DNA of 64,000 nt from Anaspis maculata (GCA_949128115.1 OX421964.1:16020892-16084891), one strand, 5' to 3'. Shown: positions 12,691 through 25,022, counted from the first letter of the stretch. Notes: generated by a model from the letters alone, not told the origin. Program-made: numbers and translations.

Positions 12691-13861
12691 GACTTGGTGG
12701 CTCCTTTGTTCTTTGTCGTTCCCCTTGCGACCTCGGCGCTTGTGACGAATTGTCCGCTACGAATTTTCAGCAACGAATTGTCCTGGCACCGTTTATTTTG
12801 GGGGTGTTTATTCCGTGAACATTTTTCCTGAGGATGTTTTGCTGGGAATGTTTTTCCCGGACACCAAAAATCCAGACGTTCCCAGCTCCTGTAGAGTGAA
12901 TAAAAATCTTGCACGCGCACACTGAAAAGTTCAATTTTTATTTTACTCTGTCTGTTCTGGAACGTTTACTGGAATCTCATCAAGTGATGAAAATTAGAGG
13001 AGGAAAAGTCTCACCTTTCAACTCCCTTATATCTCCAGAAATAAAAACCCTTTTTTTCACATCTTTTTGGCACATCTGGAGCTGTTCTCCAAATTCTCTT
13101 TGGCTCTAGTCCACCTGTTCTATTTGGACACCTGTATACTACAGCCTCTCAAATCTACCGCTGAAAGATGTATCAGTACTTGCTCAGTTGGATAAAAGCT
13201 CGAAAAAGAAAGGTCTTTCGCTTAAAAGTTGAAAAAGAACAAATCATTTGTTATTTCCAATTGACCGAAACTATTAATGTGACAAGCAAATTTGCGCTAG
13301 TAGAAGTAATAATAAATGTCATACTCTTGGAATAAAATCGCGTGCATGCAAGAGAAAGAAGACATTAATCATTTTACCGGTGATGGATGCAATTAGAAGA
13401 CAATAATTTCTAATGTCCAAAGCGAGCAGTGATCTATGTGCACAAGACAATACAAGAACAGGCGCGGAAAAAGCAATAATAGAAATTAGCGACGTTGAAT
13501 AATGAACACTTGCTATGCCATGCTTCACGCTGCATAATGGCCGCATGGGGGTCGATCGGGATTATTGCATACACCACACGATTCCTTTATTAATTCGATT
13601 AATCCCCCCCTTATTGTGCTCTTCATTCCTTCTTTTTGCACGGCTATTATCCACACATAATTAAATGTCAAATAAAGCAGGTGCTCTGCGCAAATAAAAC
13701 CGGAATCACTTCACCCTCATGCATTCAGTATATGAGGGATAGTGTAGATATTGGCATGTTGTAGTCCTCTCTGAAAAAGCTATTGAAGAGGGTGCTCATC
13801 CAGAGCGAAAGGATCAACTTCTTTAACAAGCCACACATATGTACGTAGTTCAATATCATTT
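12691..13861. other. Unassigned sequence
   Basis: No gene is recognised. 12740-12800 repeats ACGAATTGTCC twice. 13280-13720 is AT-rich, unique-looking sequence with TTAATTCGATTAATCC and similar motifs. Confidence 0.45.
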
Positions 13862-14030
13862 TCTTGTGAAAAATGTTCATTTTATATAGCCCAGGCATTT
13901 TAGGGCTTGACCCTGAAATAAATATGTCCCTTTTGAAATTTTGCACAAACGGCCTTTGACTTATAGAATAATACAATACAATGCAATAATTATTTATTTC
14001 CCTTCAAACAATTAACAGCGGATAGAATAA
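13862..14030 (-). repeat. Dispersed fragment and LINE-like 3' tail
   Basis: 13862-13958 is the inverted partner of 5850-5943. It adjoins, at 13965-14030 on the minus strand, GGGAAATAAATAATTATTG followed by a TATTG tandem, the pattern of a LINE 3' end. Confidence 0.5.
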
Positions 14031-14102
14031 TCTTAATAATATCAAAAAGGACATAAATATGGTAAACCCTACTTAAAGTTCTGAATTGAACTTTGTGTGC
14101 AG

Positions 14103-14235
14103 GGGTGGGACTCTGTGTTCTTTGTCAACAGTCGCTTTCTACCTGACCTTGAGAAGGTACATGTAAATTCCCTATGCTTAGCGACTATAGCTTAGAAGCG
14201 ACTGTCGATAGCGACAACACGGAGTCCCAGCCCAG
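14103..14235. mobile_element. Small MITE
   Basis: Imperfect inverted ends: GGTGGGACTCTGTGTT at the left and AACACGGAGTCCCAGCC at the right, with paired internal CAGTCGCTT/AAGCGACTG. Length about 130 bp; no clear target duplication. Confidence 0.6.
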
Positions 14236-14513
14236 GTGCATTTGTGTCTTCACCTTGGTTCAAAATCAGACGGTAACAATAGTATCACATTTATAAAAAA
14301 AAACAAGAGTAAAATACTGCTGAGCAACATATTAAGAGCTCCAGTCCAACAAGTGTTCAAAACATAGTTTTTTTGGGCAAGAAAGGAGTAAGTGCCGCCA
14401 AATTAGATATACTCTTGCTGCGTAGTTCAGAAGAGGGTACTCTATCAAGTCTCATCGTTGACGTTGACGTTGACCAGCGTGTCCCTTAAGCAATGCTGAT
14501 CAGTGTACTAACG

Positions 14514-14744
14514 CCCGTATTCATAGTCGTTGTCAAGTGCACCTTGTTCAAGTATCACTTTTATTCAAGCTGTAACTGAAGTACGAATTCTGTTTCATAG
14601 ACATAACTTCGGCTTCCCTCGAGGAATACTATTCCACGGTAATAGCCAAAAATATGTCCATGAAACAGAAATCGTACTCGAGTTACAGCTTGATTAAAAG
14701 TGATACTTGAATAAGGTGCACTTGACAAAAACTTTGAATACTGG
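14514..14744. mobile_element. Palindromic MITE, family P, copy 1
   Basis: Fully palindromic. The outer CCCGTATTCATAGTCGTTGT and the following AAGTGCACCTTGTTCAAGT recur inverted at the right end, and pairing continues to a short centre near 14625. The same element occurs at 22729-22965. Confidence 0.85.
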
Positions 14745-15709
14745 CATAAAAGCTCCAGACCTTGAAATGTGAGCGTGATAGTTTTTGATGAGCAAGAAGG
14801 GAGGAGCTCCGCAATAGTGGTAACTCTGTAAAGGAATACAATCGAAGTTGTCGCGGTTTTGGGCCCCACGAGGCCCTTATGACTGTTTCACAATTTTTTG
14901 GTCATATATTGGGAAGGTGCCAATCTTCAAATAGGCAAAGTTACAAAGAACAGTCATGTGGGAATCATCATCAAAACAAATTTTTTTCTTCTCCACTATC
15001 TCAGGTTATTATGCTCCTATGAATCTTACAGATGCTATCGTTTGGGATGGCTTGAGAGCTGCTGCTCCTGATATAGCGATGCCATCCGGCAAGATTGTCA
15101 TATGGACAATGCCTTAATTTCGAAATGTGTCTCTACGATGGTGGTAACCCCTTTGCAGATGCCTACAGGGTGATCAAAAATCGAGAAATTCTGTTTTATG
15201 AACCAAAATAGGTCGGAACATGAAAATTATCACACATACTCCTTATCTGATGCTTATTATTGTGGAACAAATCATTTTTGAATATCTCAAACTGTTTCTC
15301 AAATGTACCTAAAATACAAGTGTTACTCATCATAACAGTACGGGACCTACCTATTGGATGGGCCTAGCAAAAACCAGACTGTTTTATTTTCTTTGCCAAA
15401 TATTTGTTATTTCTTCGATTTGAGCAAACTCAGTATCACTGAATAGCCAAATAAATAGGTTGTAATAGTCAAACAACAAAATGGACGAAACGTCAAGATT
15501 CAAAATGGCGGAAGCAAGTGAAAATATACCATTTTTTGAGCTCGTTCTTTTTTATAAACGCTCTTGCGATTCTTGCGATGGTACCTACTATAATAATGGT
15601 TTGGGAAAGAACAGATTTCCTCTAACAAACCAAAACAACAACGACTCAAATCGGTTCATCCTGTACGAAGATAAAGCGATTTGAAAAAAATTTGGCTAAT
15701 TATTATTTT
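14745..15709. other. Unassigned sequence
   Basis: No gene is recognised. The 67-aa ORF at 15481 has no family resemblance and poor composition; I do not call it. Confidence 0.45.
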
Positions 15710-16060
15710 ATTGATTGAAGTGCAACTTTCACAACTGTTACTGATTGAGATGTTTCTTAAACATTTAGAAACTGTCAATTCAAACTGTGCAACATTTGCT
15801 TAGCCGAACGCTGCCGCTCCCACACGCCGCCCCCAAAGTAAGAGATAAATGAAAAACATAAATCCGAAGACACAGCGATCCAAGTTTTTCTCTATATGGA
15901 TAGCTGACTAAAAATGGGAAAAGATAGGCTACTCTTAATATGGCGCTGCCTTCACCTTCCGCCCCCAAACGACAAAAAGTGCAACTCTTACAATTGTTAC
16001 TGATTGAGATGTTACCTTAAACATTTAGAAACTCCTAACTCAAACTATTCACAATATGTC
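15710..16060 (-). repeat. Dispersed repeat R2, tandem dimer (locus 1)
   Basis: A unit of about 254 bp begins twice (AAAGTGCAACT-type words near 15719 and 15977; CTGATTGAGATGTT near 15741 and 15999). The same dimer occurs on the plus strand at 40320-41120. It is non-coding. Confidence 0.75.
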
Positions 16061-16136
16061 TCTTAAAGTAAATGCGCTACTGAGACTCACGCACGTGAAG
16101 GCATACTCATTTGTTTATTTATTCATTCATTTTTGT

Positions 16137-16625
16137 TATATAGAGCCCCTTGGACCCCTTGTGTCACCAGTATTGTTTGAAGTCCTTTCTTTGGAGCCCT
16201 AATGAGCTCACTTATGTTTTTTCGTGGCTCTCAGAACTCCAGTGAGCCACTTTGTGCACGCCTTTTTGCATTTCTGAAAGCTCCAGTGTGTGTCCCTTGT
16301 GCTTCCATGTGATATACGGAGTGCTCTCGGACCCCCTTGCGTCCGCAAGTGTAATTTGGAGCCCTACCCCATTATGTTTTTTCATTTCTATCAGAATTTC
16401 AGTAAGCCCCCTGCTGCCTTCTTGTAAGCACCTCATGACTCTATATGATATTCGGAGCCGTAACTGGCCCACTTATGTTTTCATTGCCTTCAAGAGTAGG
16501 TACCAATACCTTGGCCCCCTTTCACCTTTATTTGTTATATAAAGCTCGATCTATTGGGCACCTTTGTGTCTTTAATATTGTTTGAAGCCTTACTGAGCCC
16601 CCTTGCATTTTTCCGTGTCACGCGG
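16137..16625 (-). repeat. 40-bp minisatellite, block 3a (left arm of palindrome 2)
   Basis: Monomers in minus orientation. Their order, read in reverse complement, matches 19400-19745 in detail (shared CTCATTAGGGCTCCAAA, ACAAGGGGTCCAAGGGGCT, ATATCATATGAAGTCATGAGG-like words). This makes the block the outer left arm of a second giant palindrome. Confidence 0.8.
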
Positions 16626-18145
16626 CTGTCGGGAGACAATGTAGAGCTGTCAATTTTACGATGGGGGCTTCCTGAATTAATAAATTTTGGTCATCAAAGG
16701 GGACGTGTGGGGTATCATTTCTGACATAATCGAGGTCTGCGAACCCATTTCTTTTTTGTGAAAATGTAATTGGTTTGAAACTGTGGAAAATATGATGGGT
16801 TAAAATCATGATTATTGACTTTCAAACATTCACAATTCGCATTGATTCCACTTTTGTTGCACTTTTAATTAGGCTGAGCTAGCGAGTCACGATACCGCCA
16901 TTGTCGAGGCGCTGCGTTCGCTAGAAGTCGAGTTATGACGGATTTATTCGAATTGGAAAAGTTCTTGTAAGTCGTTGCAGTGGCCATTTAAAAAAGAGTG
17001 GAGTATAATTTCGACCGTCTTTAGACTCAGAGAGTCTACTTTTTTGCATAAAAATTAAATTCTGTCAATATTAAGGGGGCTCATGAAATGGGAATTTTGT
17101 ACTTTCTGGTCCACAAGCACTCGCCTTGAACCTTAAAAAAATACATTTTAGCATAAAATGATGACGCCGATGCGATGCTGTCATCACTGAAGCGATACGT
17201 CAACCAGAAGCCAAGTGGGAGCCGTAACTCTTTGTACTTGGGGTACGCGTCTTGAATAAGGTTAGTTTGGTCTTGAAATATGATGTGTTGGGCATCATTT
17301 CTAATGTTTTTTGGGTCGCTGATTCCATTTCTCAATGTAAAATTTTGATTGACTTACAAGCGGAGTTGTAGCAGTCTTAGTATATAGGAGATATCCCCCC
17401 TCTTCCCGAATTCTAACCCAATCAAAATTTTGCATTGAGAAATGAAATCAGCGACCCAAAAAGCATTAGAAATGATGCCCAACACATCATATTTCAAGAC
17501 CAATCTAACCTAATTCAAGACGCGTACCCCAAGTACAAAGAGTTACGGCCCCCACTCGGCTTCTGGTTGACGTATCGCTTCAGCGATGACAGCATCGCAT
17601 TGGCGTCATCAATTTATGCTGAAATATATTTCTTCCAGGATTCAAACTTGTGCTTGCCTAGAAAAAAGCGAAAAATCTATATTTTCATCAGCCCCCTTGA
17701 TATTGACAGAATTTCATCTTGATGCAAAAAAGTAAGTTTGATAACTCTAAATGCGGCCGAAATTATACTCCACATTTTTCTTAACGGTCCATATAGCCAG
17801 TTTCAGGAATTATTTCAATTCAAAATTATTCGTCATAAGTCGATTTCTGGAGAACGCAGCGCTTCGGCAATGACGGCATAATAATTCACTGACCCAGCTT
17901 GATAAAAAGTGCAACAAAACTCAGTCCAATGCGAATCGTAAATGTTTGATAAATCGGTAATCATAATTTTGACCCCTCATATTTTCCACAGTTTCAAACT
18001 AATCACATTTTTACCCAAAGAAACGAGTTCGCAGACCTCGATTATGTCAGAAATGATACCCCACACATCCCCTTCGATGACCAAAGTTTGTTATTTTGGG
18101 GAGCCCCCACTGCAAATATGACAGCTCTACCTTGTCTACCGACAG
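16626..18145. mobile_element. Foldback element 2, 1.52-kb palindrome
   Basis: Arms 16626-17351 and 17419-18145 are inverted copies with a 67-bp loop. Ends are CTGTCGGGAGACAATGTAG and CTACCTTGTCTACCGACAG. Mirrored ORFs of 84 and 95 aa are palindrome by-products. It sits within the left arm of the minisatellite palindrome. Overall size, arm length and loop length nearly equal those of foldback 1, although I see no sequence similarity between them. Confidence 0.85.
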
Positions 18146-18410
18146 GCGTATCATTATGACAGTGGCGACATCGTGATCAGCAGGTTCTAGTTATTCAGAA
18201 ATGACATCAAACATGAATCGATAGCAGTGTTAAGTGCTTGTAGCAAAAAATAGTCATGTCCCCCTTGTAACCCTCAAGTCCCGAACCAGCAGGGGGTAAT
18301 CGAAAAGAACAGCGGGCCAAATTATTCATTTTGGTTCTAGGGACAATCATGCCGAAGTTCTTGTTTGTATCACAAAGTGCAGGATTTTTTTGTGTACCGC
18401 TAGTACAAGT
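18146..18410. other. Unassigned spacer
   Basis: Not minisatellite-like; no gene. Probably additional inserted DNA in the palindrome arm. Confidence 0.4.
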
Positions 18411-18862
18411 TGTTCGAAGCCCTAGTGTGAATCTCTTGTGCCTTGATGCGATACACTGAGCCCTGTCGGGCTTCCTCCATGTCCGCAAGTGTAGTTTGGA
18501 CCCCTAATTAGTTCCATTATGTTCTTCCATAGTTATCAGAATTTCTGTAAACCCCCTTCTGCCTTCATTTATTACATAAAGCTCCCATGGGCCCCCTTGT
18601 GCCTTTAATATCGCTTGAAGCCCTGCCGATCTCCCGTCACATCTTTTTGTGGCTTTCGTAGCATTAGTGAAGACCTCAAGCCTTCATGTGATATTCGGAG
18701 CCCTATCGGGTCTTTTATGTCATCAAAAGAATATGAACCCCTAATTAGCCCCTTTATGTTTTTTCCTGGCTCTCAAAAATCCAATAAGCCCCTTTTTGCC
18801 TCCTTGTATTATCCAGAGCTCCCTTTGGCCCCCTTGTTTCTTCAACGTCTTTTGAAGCCTCT
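18411..18862 (-). repeat. 40-bp minisatellite, block 3b (left arm of palindrome 2)
   Basis: Reverse complement of the start of block 4: GCTTCAAAAGACGTTGAAG, then GGGGGCC..AA monomers, then GGGGCTAATTAGGG and TTCATATTCTTT in the same order. The arms face each other around about 118 bp (18863-18980). Confidence 0.85.
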
Positions 18863-18980
18863 TACATTTCTCCAAGAGGCTCTCGGAGCATAAGTTAGTA
18901 AGCACCTTGTGCCTTGATGTGACTTTGGACACCAACTCCTTGTGTCTTCAAGTGTAATATGGAGTCCCCCAGTGAAGCAG

Positions 18981-20225
18981 GGCTTCAAAAGACGTTGAAG
19001 AAACACGGGGGTCAAATGGGCTGTAGATAATACAAAAAGGCAAAAGGTGGCTTACCTGAGAGTCAGGATAAAACAGAAGGGGGCTAATTAGGGCTTCATA
19101 TTCTTTGAAGGACACAAGGGGCTTGAGGTTTTACTAATGCTCCGAAAGCCACGAAAAGAATAAAAAACATAAGGGGATTGATTAGGGCTCTAAACTACAC
19201 TTGCGGACATGAAGGGAGCCCGATAGGGCTCCGTATATTGCATTAAGATACAAGGGATTTATATTAGGACTTCCGACAATGCAAGAAGGCACAAGGGGGT
19301 CACTGGAACTCTGGAAGCTCCGAAAAAACGTAAGGGGGCTCATTAAAGCTCCAAACGACACATGAAGGCACAAGAGGGCTCGATAGAGATCCGAATGACA
19401 CAGAAAAATACAAGGGGGCTCAATGGATCAAGCTTTATATAACAAATGAAGGTGAAAAGGGGCTTAATGTACTTATTCTTGAAGTCAATAAAAACTAAGT
19501 GGGCTAAGTGGGGCTCCATACTACACTTGAGGACAGAAGGGGGCCCGATAGGTCTCCGAATATCATATGAAGTCATGAGGTACTTCCAGCAATGAAATAA
19601 GGCACAAGATGGTTTACTGGAATTCTGAAAGCCACGAGAAAACACAAGCCAGCTCATTAGGGCTCCAAACGAAGGGCTTCAAACAATGTGATACAATGTG
19701 GTGATACAAGGGGTCCAAGGGGCTTAATATAACAAAAGAAGACAAAATAGGGGCTCACTGGTATTCTAAAAATCAATAAAAACCAAGATGAAAACATAAG
19801 TGGGCTGATTATAGGCCTCCTAACTATGCATGAGGACACAAGGCGACGCGAAAGGTCTCCGAATGACAAGAGGCACAAAGGTGATAATTATGCTCTGAAA
19901 GTAACGGAAAATGCAGGAGGGCTCAGCAGGGCTTCAAATCACATCGAAGAAGCAATGAGGGGGGGGGTCCAATTGAGTCTGGATAGCACACGATGGCAAA
20001 TGAGGGCTTATTGGAATTCTGAAAGCCATGAAGCACATTAGGGGGCTCATTAGGGCTCTAAATTACACTTGAAGACACAAGCGGCCCCCCGATTTGAGGC
20101 TGAACATCACATAAAGGCACAAAAGGTTTACTATAGTACTCCGAACACCTCGGCAAACTGCAAGAAGGCTCAACAGAACTTCAAACGGTATTGAAGTCAC
20201 AAGGGGGCCAAATATTTCATGAAAC
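18981..20225 (+). repeat. 40-bp minisatellite, block 4 (right arm of palindrome 2)
   Basis: About 30 monomers of the same 40-bp family in plus orientation. The first 765 bp mirror blocks 3b and 3a; the rest extends beyond the paired region. It includes a run of eight or nine G near 19960. No credible coding. Confidence 0.85.
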
Positions 20226-20234
20226 TGGCGGCCT

Positions 20235-20960
20235 GAGCTGAAACTGAGCTATTTCTCTTCTTGAAATCAGTCACGTCGAAAACAACCGGGGAGTAAAAAA
20301 TAATGCATGAATGTTGAAAATCACTACCTTAGGAACATTTCAATTTTGATATAAGCAAATACGGCAGCTATTCGACCACAATTTGAGGGAAACCTTTTGC
20401 ACCGGGCTCAAAATTCGCCCAAACCAGGAGCGCGATTCTGTACTTGCCTACCGACAACTATCGGATCGGTAGCTAGGGTGAGAACCAATCAAATTCGCTC
20501 CTGCCTAGCTACCGACACCGACAAGTGTCGGTAGGAGAGTACAGAATCGCGGCCCAGAGAAGTCTAGCACTGCATTTTTTTTTCAATTCACGAAATGTGC
20601 AAGTTTCATTTTTAACAAATCACCGTCGGAAAACTGAAACCGTGTCGAGTTTGAAAATAGGCCTACACGACGCCCAATGCAATATACTTTCGATATCAGT
20701 TGGAATTTTCCGAAAAAAGTTGGTCTAAAAACAGGAAAGAACAAATTGAGTAGAGTCCCGCACCAAACGCGGGTATTCCTGGTCAAAGCCAAGGTGAGCG
20801 GCCGTCTCGGGTGGTAACGGCCAGGAAAAAGACGTTTTTGTGCACAGGCATGCGGACAGCGTTTGATGGATATGATTTTCCACACGTAACGTAACAAATC
20901 TCCCTTGTTTCTTCTTCAAGATTAAAAAAGAAATATTCAAATATATTGAAAAATTCAAAT
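20235..20960 (+). repeat. Dispersed repeat family R, copy 2
   Basis: 20235-20425 equals 21955-22150 (shared CGAAAACAACCGGGGAGT and AAGCAAATACGGCAGCTA), and 20567-20960 equals 21490-21905. A MITE at 20424-20556 separates the two parts. No coding. Confidence 0.75.
20424..20556. mobile_element. MITE with GCGATTCTGTACT ends
   Basis: Inverted ends CGCGATTCTGTACT and AGTACAGAATCGCG enclose about 130 bp with internal paired TACCGACA/TGTCGGTA words. The uninterrupted family R copy at 22130-22150 shows the flanking AATTCGCCCAAACCAG without it. Confidence 0.75.
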
Positions 20961-21186
20961 GTTATCTATATACATCTCAATACCTACCTACTCTGCTATT
21001 TGAAAATCCTACAGTAACAATTCTGAAGGACCAAGTGATTTAAAGATGAGCAAGCGTGATCAATTATTGAAATTAGAAGAAAAAATAAGCCAATTTTCCT
21101 GAAAACCACGAAGCTTTTTCCAAATAATATCATTGTAAAAATCGTCAGTGCATGGTTGAAGCTTCATTCAAGTTTATCATTTGAGT
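20961..21186. other. Unassigned
   Basis: A short unclassified stretch between family R copies. Confidence 0.4.
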
Positions 21187-22150
21187 CCGGTTCCGATAAG
21201 CTAGGCCAGTTTTGCATTTTCTAGTGGAGAAGAAACCCTCGGAAAATTGAGAGAATGTTGACAGAAATTTTCGGGAAATGTTCAAGAACCAGTAACGTCT
21301 TGTTTAAAAAACAGTTGGTGGAAATATGATCACGGGTTGGAAAGTTCAAAATTAGTAGTTATTCCGGGGAGGAGAACTCGAAGTCCGTTGGTCCAATTTC
21401 AAAAATTTCCCCCTCAAAACTTAATTCAATCCCTTCCCTAATTATGATTTGCAGCAAGTCTGCACCTAAAATAAATATTTCGTGTGGCTTACCGCAAGTC
21501 GAAATTCGTACTGCATTTTTTCTAATTCACAAAATGTGCAAGTTTCATTTTGGACAAATCACCTTCGGAGAATCGAAACCGTGTCGAGTACTGTCGAGTT
21601 CGAAAATAGGCCTGCACGACGCCCAATGCAATCAACTTTTGAAATTAGTTAGAATTTTTCGAAAAAAGCGATCTACGAGCAGAAAAGAGCATCTGAGTAG
21701 AGTTCTGCACCAAACGCGGTTATTCCCAGTCAAAGCCAGGGTGAGCGGCCGTCTCGGGTAGTGACGGCCAGGAAAAAGGCGTTTTTGTGTAGAGGCATGC
21801 GGGCAATATTTGATGAATATGATATTCCACACGTTTCGAAACAAGTCTCCCATGTTTCTCCTTTGATATCAAAAAAAAATTATTTAAATATTTTGAAAAA
21901 CAAAAAAGTTATCAACATTTCACAACCTACCTACTACCTACCTGATGTGAGACTAGGCACAGTTATGAGCTTTTTCTCTTCTTGAAATTAATCACTTCGA
22001 AAACAACCGGGGAGTGGAAAATCATGCATAAATGTTTAAAATCACTACCTTAGGAACATTTAGATTTGATATAAGCAAATACGGCAGCTAACCGACCACA
22101 ATTTGAGAAAAACCTATTGCGCCGGACCCAAAATTCGCCCAAACCAGATT
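21187..22150 (+). repeat. Dispersed repeat family R, copy 3
   Basis: Carries the left part (GTCCGGTT..TTGCATTTTCTAG, like 58640), the central CTGCACGACGCCCAATG region, and then the segment that lies leftmost in copy 2. The segment order therefore differs between copies. Confidence 0.75.
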
Positions 22151-22254
22151 GTGTCCTTTGATTTTCTCAAAATTTTGAAGGACCCTGGTTGGTCTGAATG
22201 CCTTTCAAGCAATGCTGATCCACATTTCATCCATTTTAAACCTCCCTGAGACGA

Positions 22255-22640
22255 CTAGGACCATTTTCAGATGAAAGTTTGTCTCTCTGTGTGTGCCTGT
22301 CACAGTAATATTTCACGATAACGACCAAATGGTTGATCTGACCGACTTGAAATTTGGTATGCAGACGTGGTTTTGCTGTCGAATGAGCCCAATAATTTTT
22401 TGTTGTCATTTGTCAAACTAAAAAGTCACCATCAAATAATGACATAAGCTGTATCTCACGGAACTTGATCATGCATAATGTCGTTTGAAAGCATTCGCAA
22501 ATCTGTATCCAGAACAGTTAAAAGTACTTTTCTATCTGTTATATGTCAAATATTAAAAAATGTCCAAATTCAAAATTTTGACATTCAATTATTCAAAATC
22601 TATCTGATGGATTGGAACCAAATTCGACAGGCAGAAACAG
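22255..22640 (-). repeat. Family R segment, inverted
   Basis: Reverse complement of about 820-1190 and 1405-1440 of copy 1 (shared ATCCATCAGATAGATTTTGAA and CCAAATTTCAAGTC-like words). In place of the long CA array there is only a short GT/CT run. Confidence 0.75.
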
Positions 22641-22728
22641 AATAGAAGAGTCAAATTCAAATTAAGTCTGCAGTTAGAGTTTTTCATCATCTCTCAATCA
22701 GGCGTTACGAGATTTGGCGGCACTTTTG

Positions 22729-22965
22729 CCCGTATTCGTAGTCGTTGTCAAGTGCACCTTGTTCAAGTATCACTTTTTATCAAGCTGTAACTTGAGTACG
22801 ATTTTTCTTTTATGGACATATTTTTGGCTATTCCCATGAAATAGTATTCCTCGAGGAGAGCCGGAGTTATGTATGAAACAGATTTCGTACTTGAGCTACA
22901 GCGCTACAGCTTGATTTGAAGTGGCACTTGAACAAGGTGCACTTGACAACGACTATGAATACGGA
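22729..22965. mobile_element. Palindromic MITE, family P, copy 2
   Basis: Same full-length palindrome as 14514-14744, with ends CCCGTATTCGTAGTCGTTGT and ACAACGACTATGAATACGG. It includes a small GCTACA duplication near 22910. Confidence 0.85.
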
Positions 22966-24257
22966 CCATGACATGGGTAGAAGGACACAACTCTGCATCA
23001 GTGAGCAAAATGTACTCTAATTCGAGCTGGAAAGAGGAAAGAAAAAGTCCAGAAAGAGTCTTCTGAATTTTCAGGTTTGGGACGAAAAGTCTTTAAGTAT
23101 TTTATATCCTTTTCAAAGAGAGGAAAGAATTGCGCTAGCCGAACATCTAAGCAAAATACGATACAAGGCATCTCTTGCTGAATGCTTTCAAAATCTACCC
23201 GCAGATTTCATTGAAAAAAACTTTCACCACTTTCGCCACAAATAGGTAGGCAGGTATTATATTGGATTCATATACGGAATTTGCGGAATTCAAAAAATTA
23301 CGTATATAATTGAAACTGGCAATGATGTTGATTATGCTGGGATGATGAGAAATTCGGAATATTTCAGGCATTACACGGTCGGTTATCGTGAATGAAATTT
23401 GTGCAGCACCAGCCAGCTCTCACACACGCACACATACACAAGCACACCCAGAGAGCAGAACGTCGACGGTGGCTGTGCAATGTGTAAACGAAAATAAACA
23501 CGTAATAAGTTCGGGCTCCGGCTGGATGGAAGCTCCGGTATGCGCCGCCGGCCCCCGGGAACGGCGTGAAATAAATGCCAAAGCGAGCGAGGACAGAGAC
23601 GAATTTTCTGGTACATATCACATGAAACGGACCTATTTATTAACTTTCACCCTTCGTCACCCCGCCGAAGCTCTCCACACTCAACCCTTAAATGGACCGG
23701 AACTCTTCAGGCTGATGGCTTCAATTTGAATAATAAAAACGGAAGAGCGAGAGAGACTGGATTTCTTGCGACGCCTCGGGCCGTGCTCTCACCTACCTAT
23801 ACCATCCAGTCTGACATTCCACCCAGAAAAACAATGTTAACTCTTTCGAAAATCACGTGGGAATCGCCGCGCGGTGATGCCCCATGGGTGACATATGGAG
23901 TCATGATCGGTGATCAATAATAATGATTTTGTGGTCGGTAGTGCTCGGCGGGGGATCCTCGACCCTCGTTAGATGATTCTGACAGCACAAAACTGTCCTC
24001 GTGTTCGGCACAAACACGAGCATATAGTAGTACACGCATCCGTTCCAATTTGGCCCGCAATCCCTTGATATACCTGATGCGTGATATACCTCAAAAAACC
24101 AACCTGTCACCGGTGTCTAGACCTCAGACCAAGCTGCTGACAACGAATTGAAACGTTAAAATTTATTACATTACTCGCTGCTTATCTCTGCAACACTGGG
24201 GATGGCATACGAACATTATAAGCCCGGGCCCGCTTCGAGATTTTATCGCCGATTTTG
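22966..24257. other. Unassigned, mostly unique sequence
   Basis: No recognised gene or element. 23388-23730 is open for 113 aa on plus but resembles no family I know. The region lies upstream of the candidate promoter and may belong to its regulatory DNA. Confidence 0.4.
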
Positions 24258-24292
24258 TATAAAAGCACAGTTCTCCTTTGCGTCATCAGTCA
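24258..24292 (+). promoter_or_regulatory. Candidate Pol II core promoter (TATA + Inr)
   Basis: TATAAAAG at 24258-24265 is followed by TCAGTC at 24286-24291, putting the initiator A at 24288, 30 bp downstream of the first T of the TATA box. This is the canonical arthropod spacing. No DPE-like word is at +28 to +33. No recognisable coding exon follows, so the transcript is unknown; a first non-coding exon is possible. Confidence 0.45.
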
Positions 24293-24620
24293 TCACAACC
24301 GCAGAGCCAAGTGGTTTTTTCTTGGACGCGTACAGGCAGCGCAATCTTACATAATAAGGTTTTATGCACTTCCGTTTCCGGGACCAAACCCAGCAAGCAT
24401 AGTTTATTCAAGTTCATGTTCATGTCCTGCACACAATACTTCTAACTGGAATCTAAACTGGAACAATAGAAGTTAACAGGGCGGATTTTTCTGAGAATTT
24501 GTGGCACCAGTTCTCATTATGCTAATCTTGAAGCAATTACTAGAGTAATTGGTATACAACGGCAGTGGCGGTATATGGTGATTGATGGTACAATAAAACA
24601 AACATGGGTATAGGTACTCT

Positions 24621-25022
24621 AAACTGTTCAACAAAATGAGTGTTGTGTGTCAAAATTTGACGCCATTTGGATACATATACTATACACTTTTGATACTTGA
24701 AAATAAATAAAAAATCAAATTCGCCATGCGACTTCTATTCGGCGGCCTTGAAGCCACTCTTGAAGAAAAAAGTATTTAACCGCCATAAAAAGCAGCTCAT
24801 GCGGTCTTGGCTCGGTACTCGGTTGACATGCAACAGAATAGCAATAGAGGTGATCCCAGGAGTTCTTTCAATTTTTACATAGCTGCCTCAAGGCCGCCGC
24901 CGCCGGACAAAGTCGCATGCCGAATTTAAATTTAAATTTTTTTTTCAAAGGTACCAAAAGTGTAGGTATCCAAATGGCGTCAGACTTTGACATAATATAA
25001 CACTTATTTTGTTGAGCAGTTT
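24621..25022. mobile_element. MITE, about 400 bp
   Basis: Imperfect inverted ends of about 60 bp: AAACTGTTCAACAAAATGAG at the left, CTTATTTTGTTGAGCAGTTT at the right, with GACGCCATTTGGATAC paired further in. Internal GGCGGCCTTGAAGCC and CCTCAAGGCCGCC also pair. No transposase. Confidence 0.75.
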
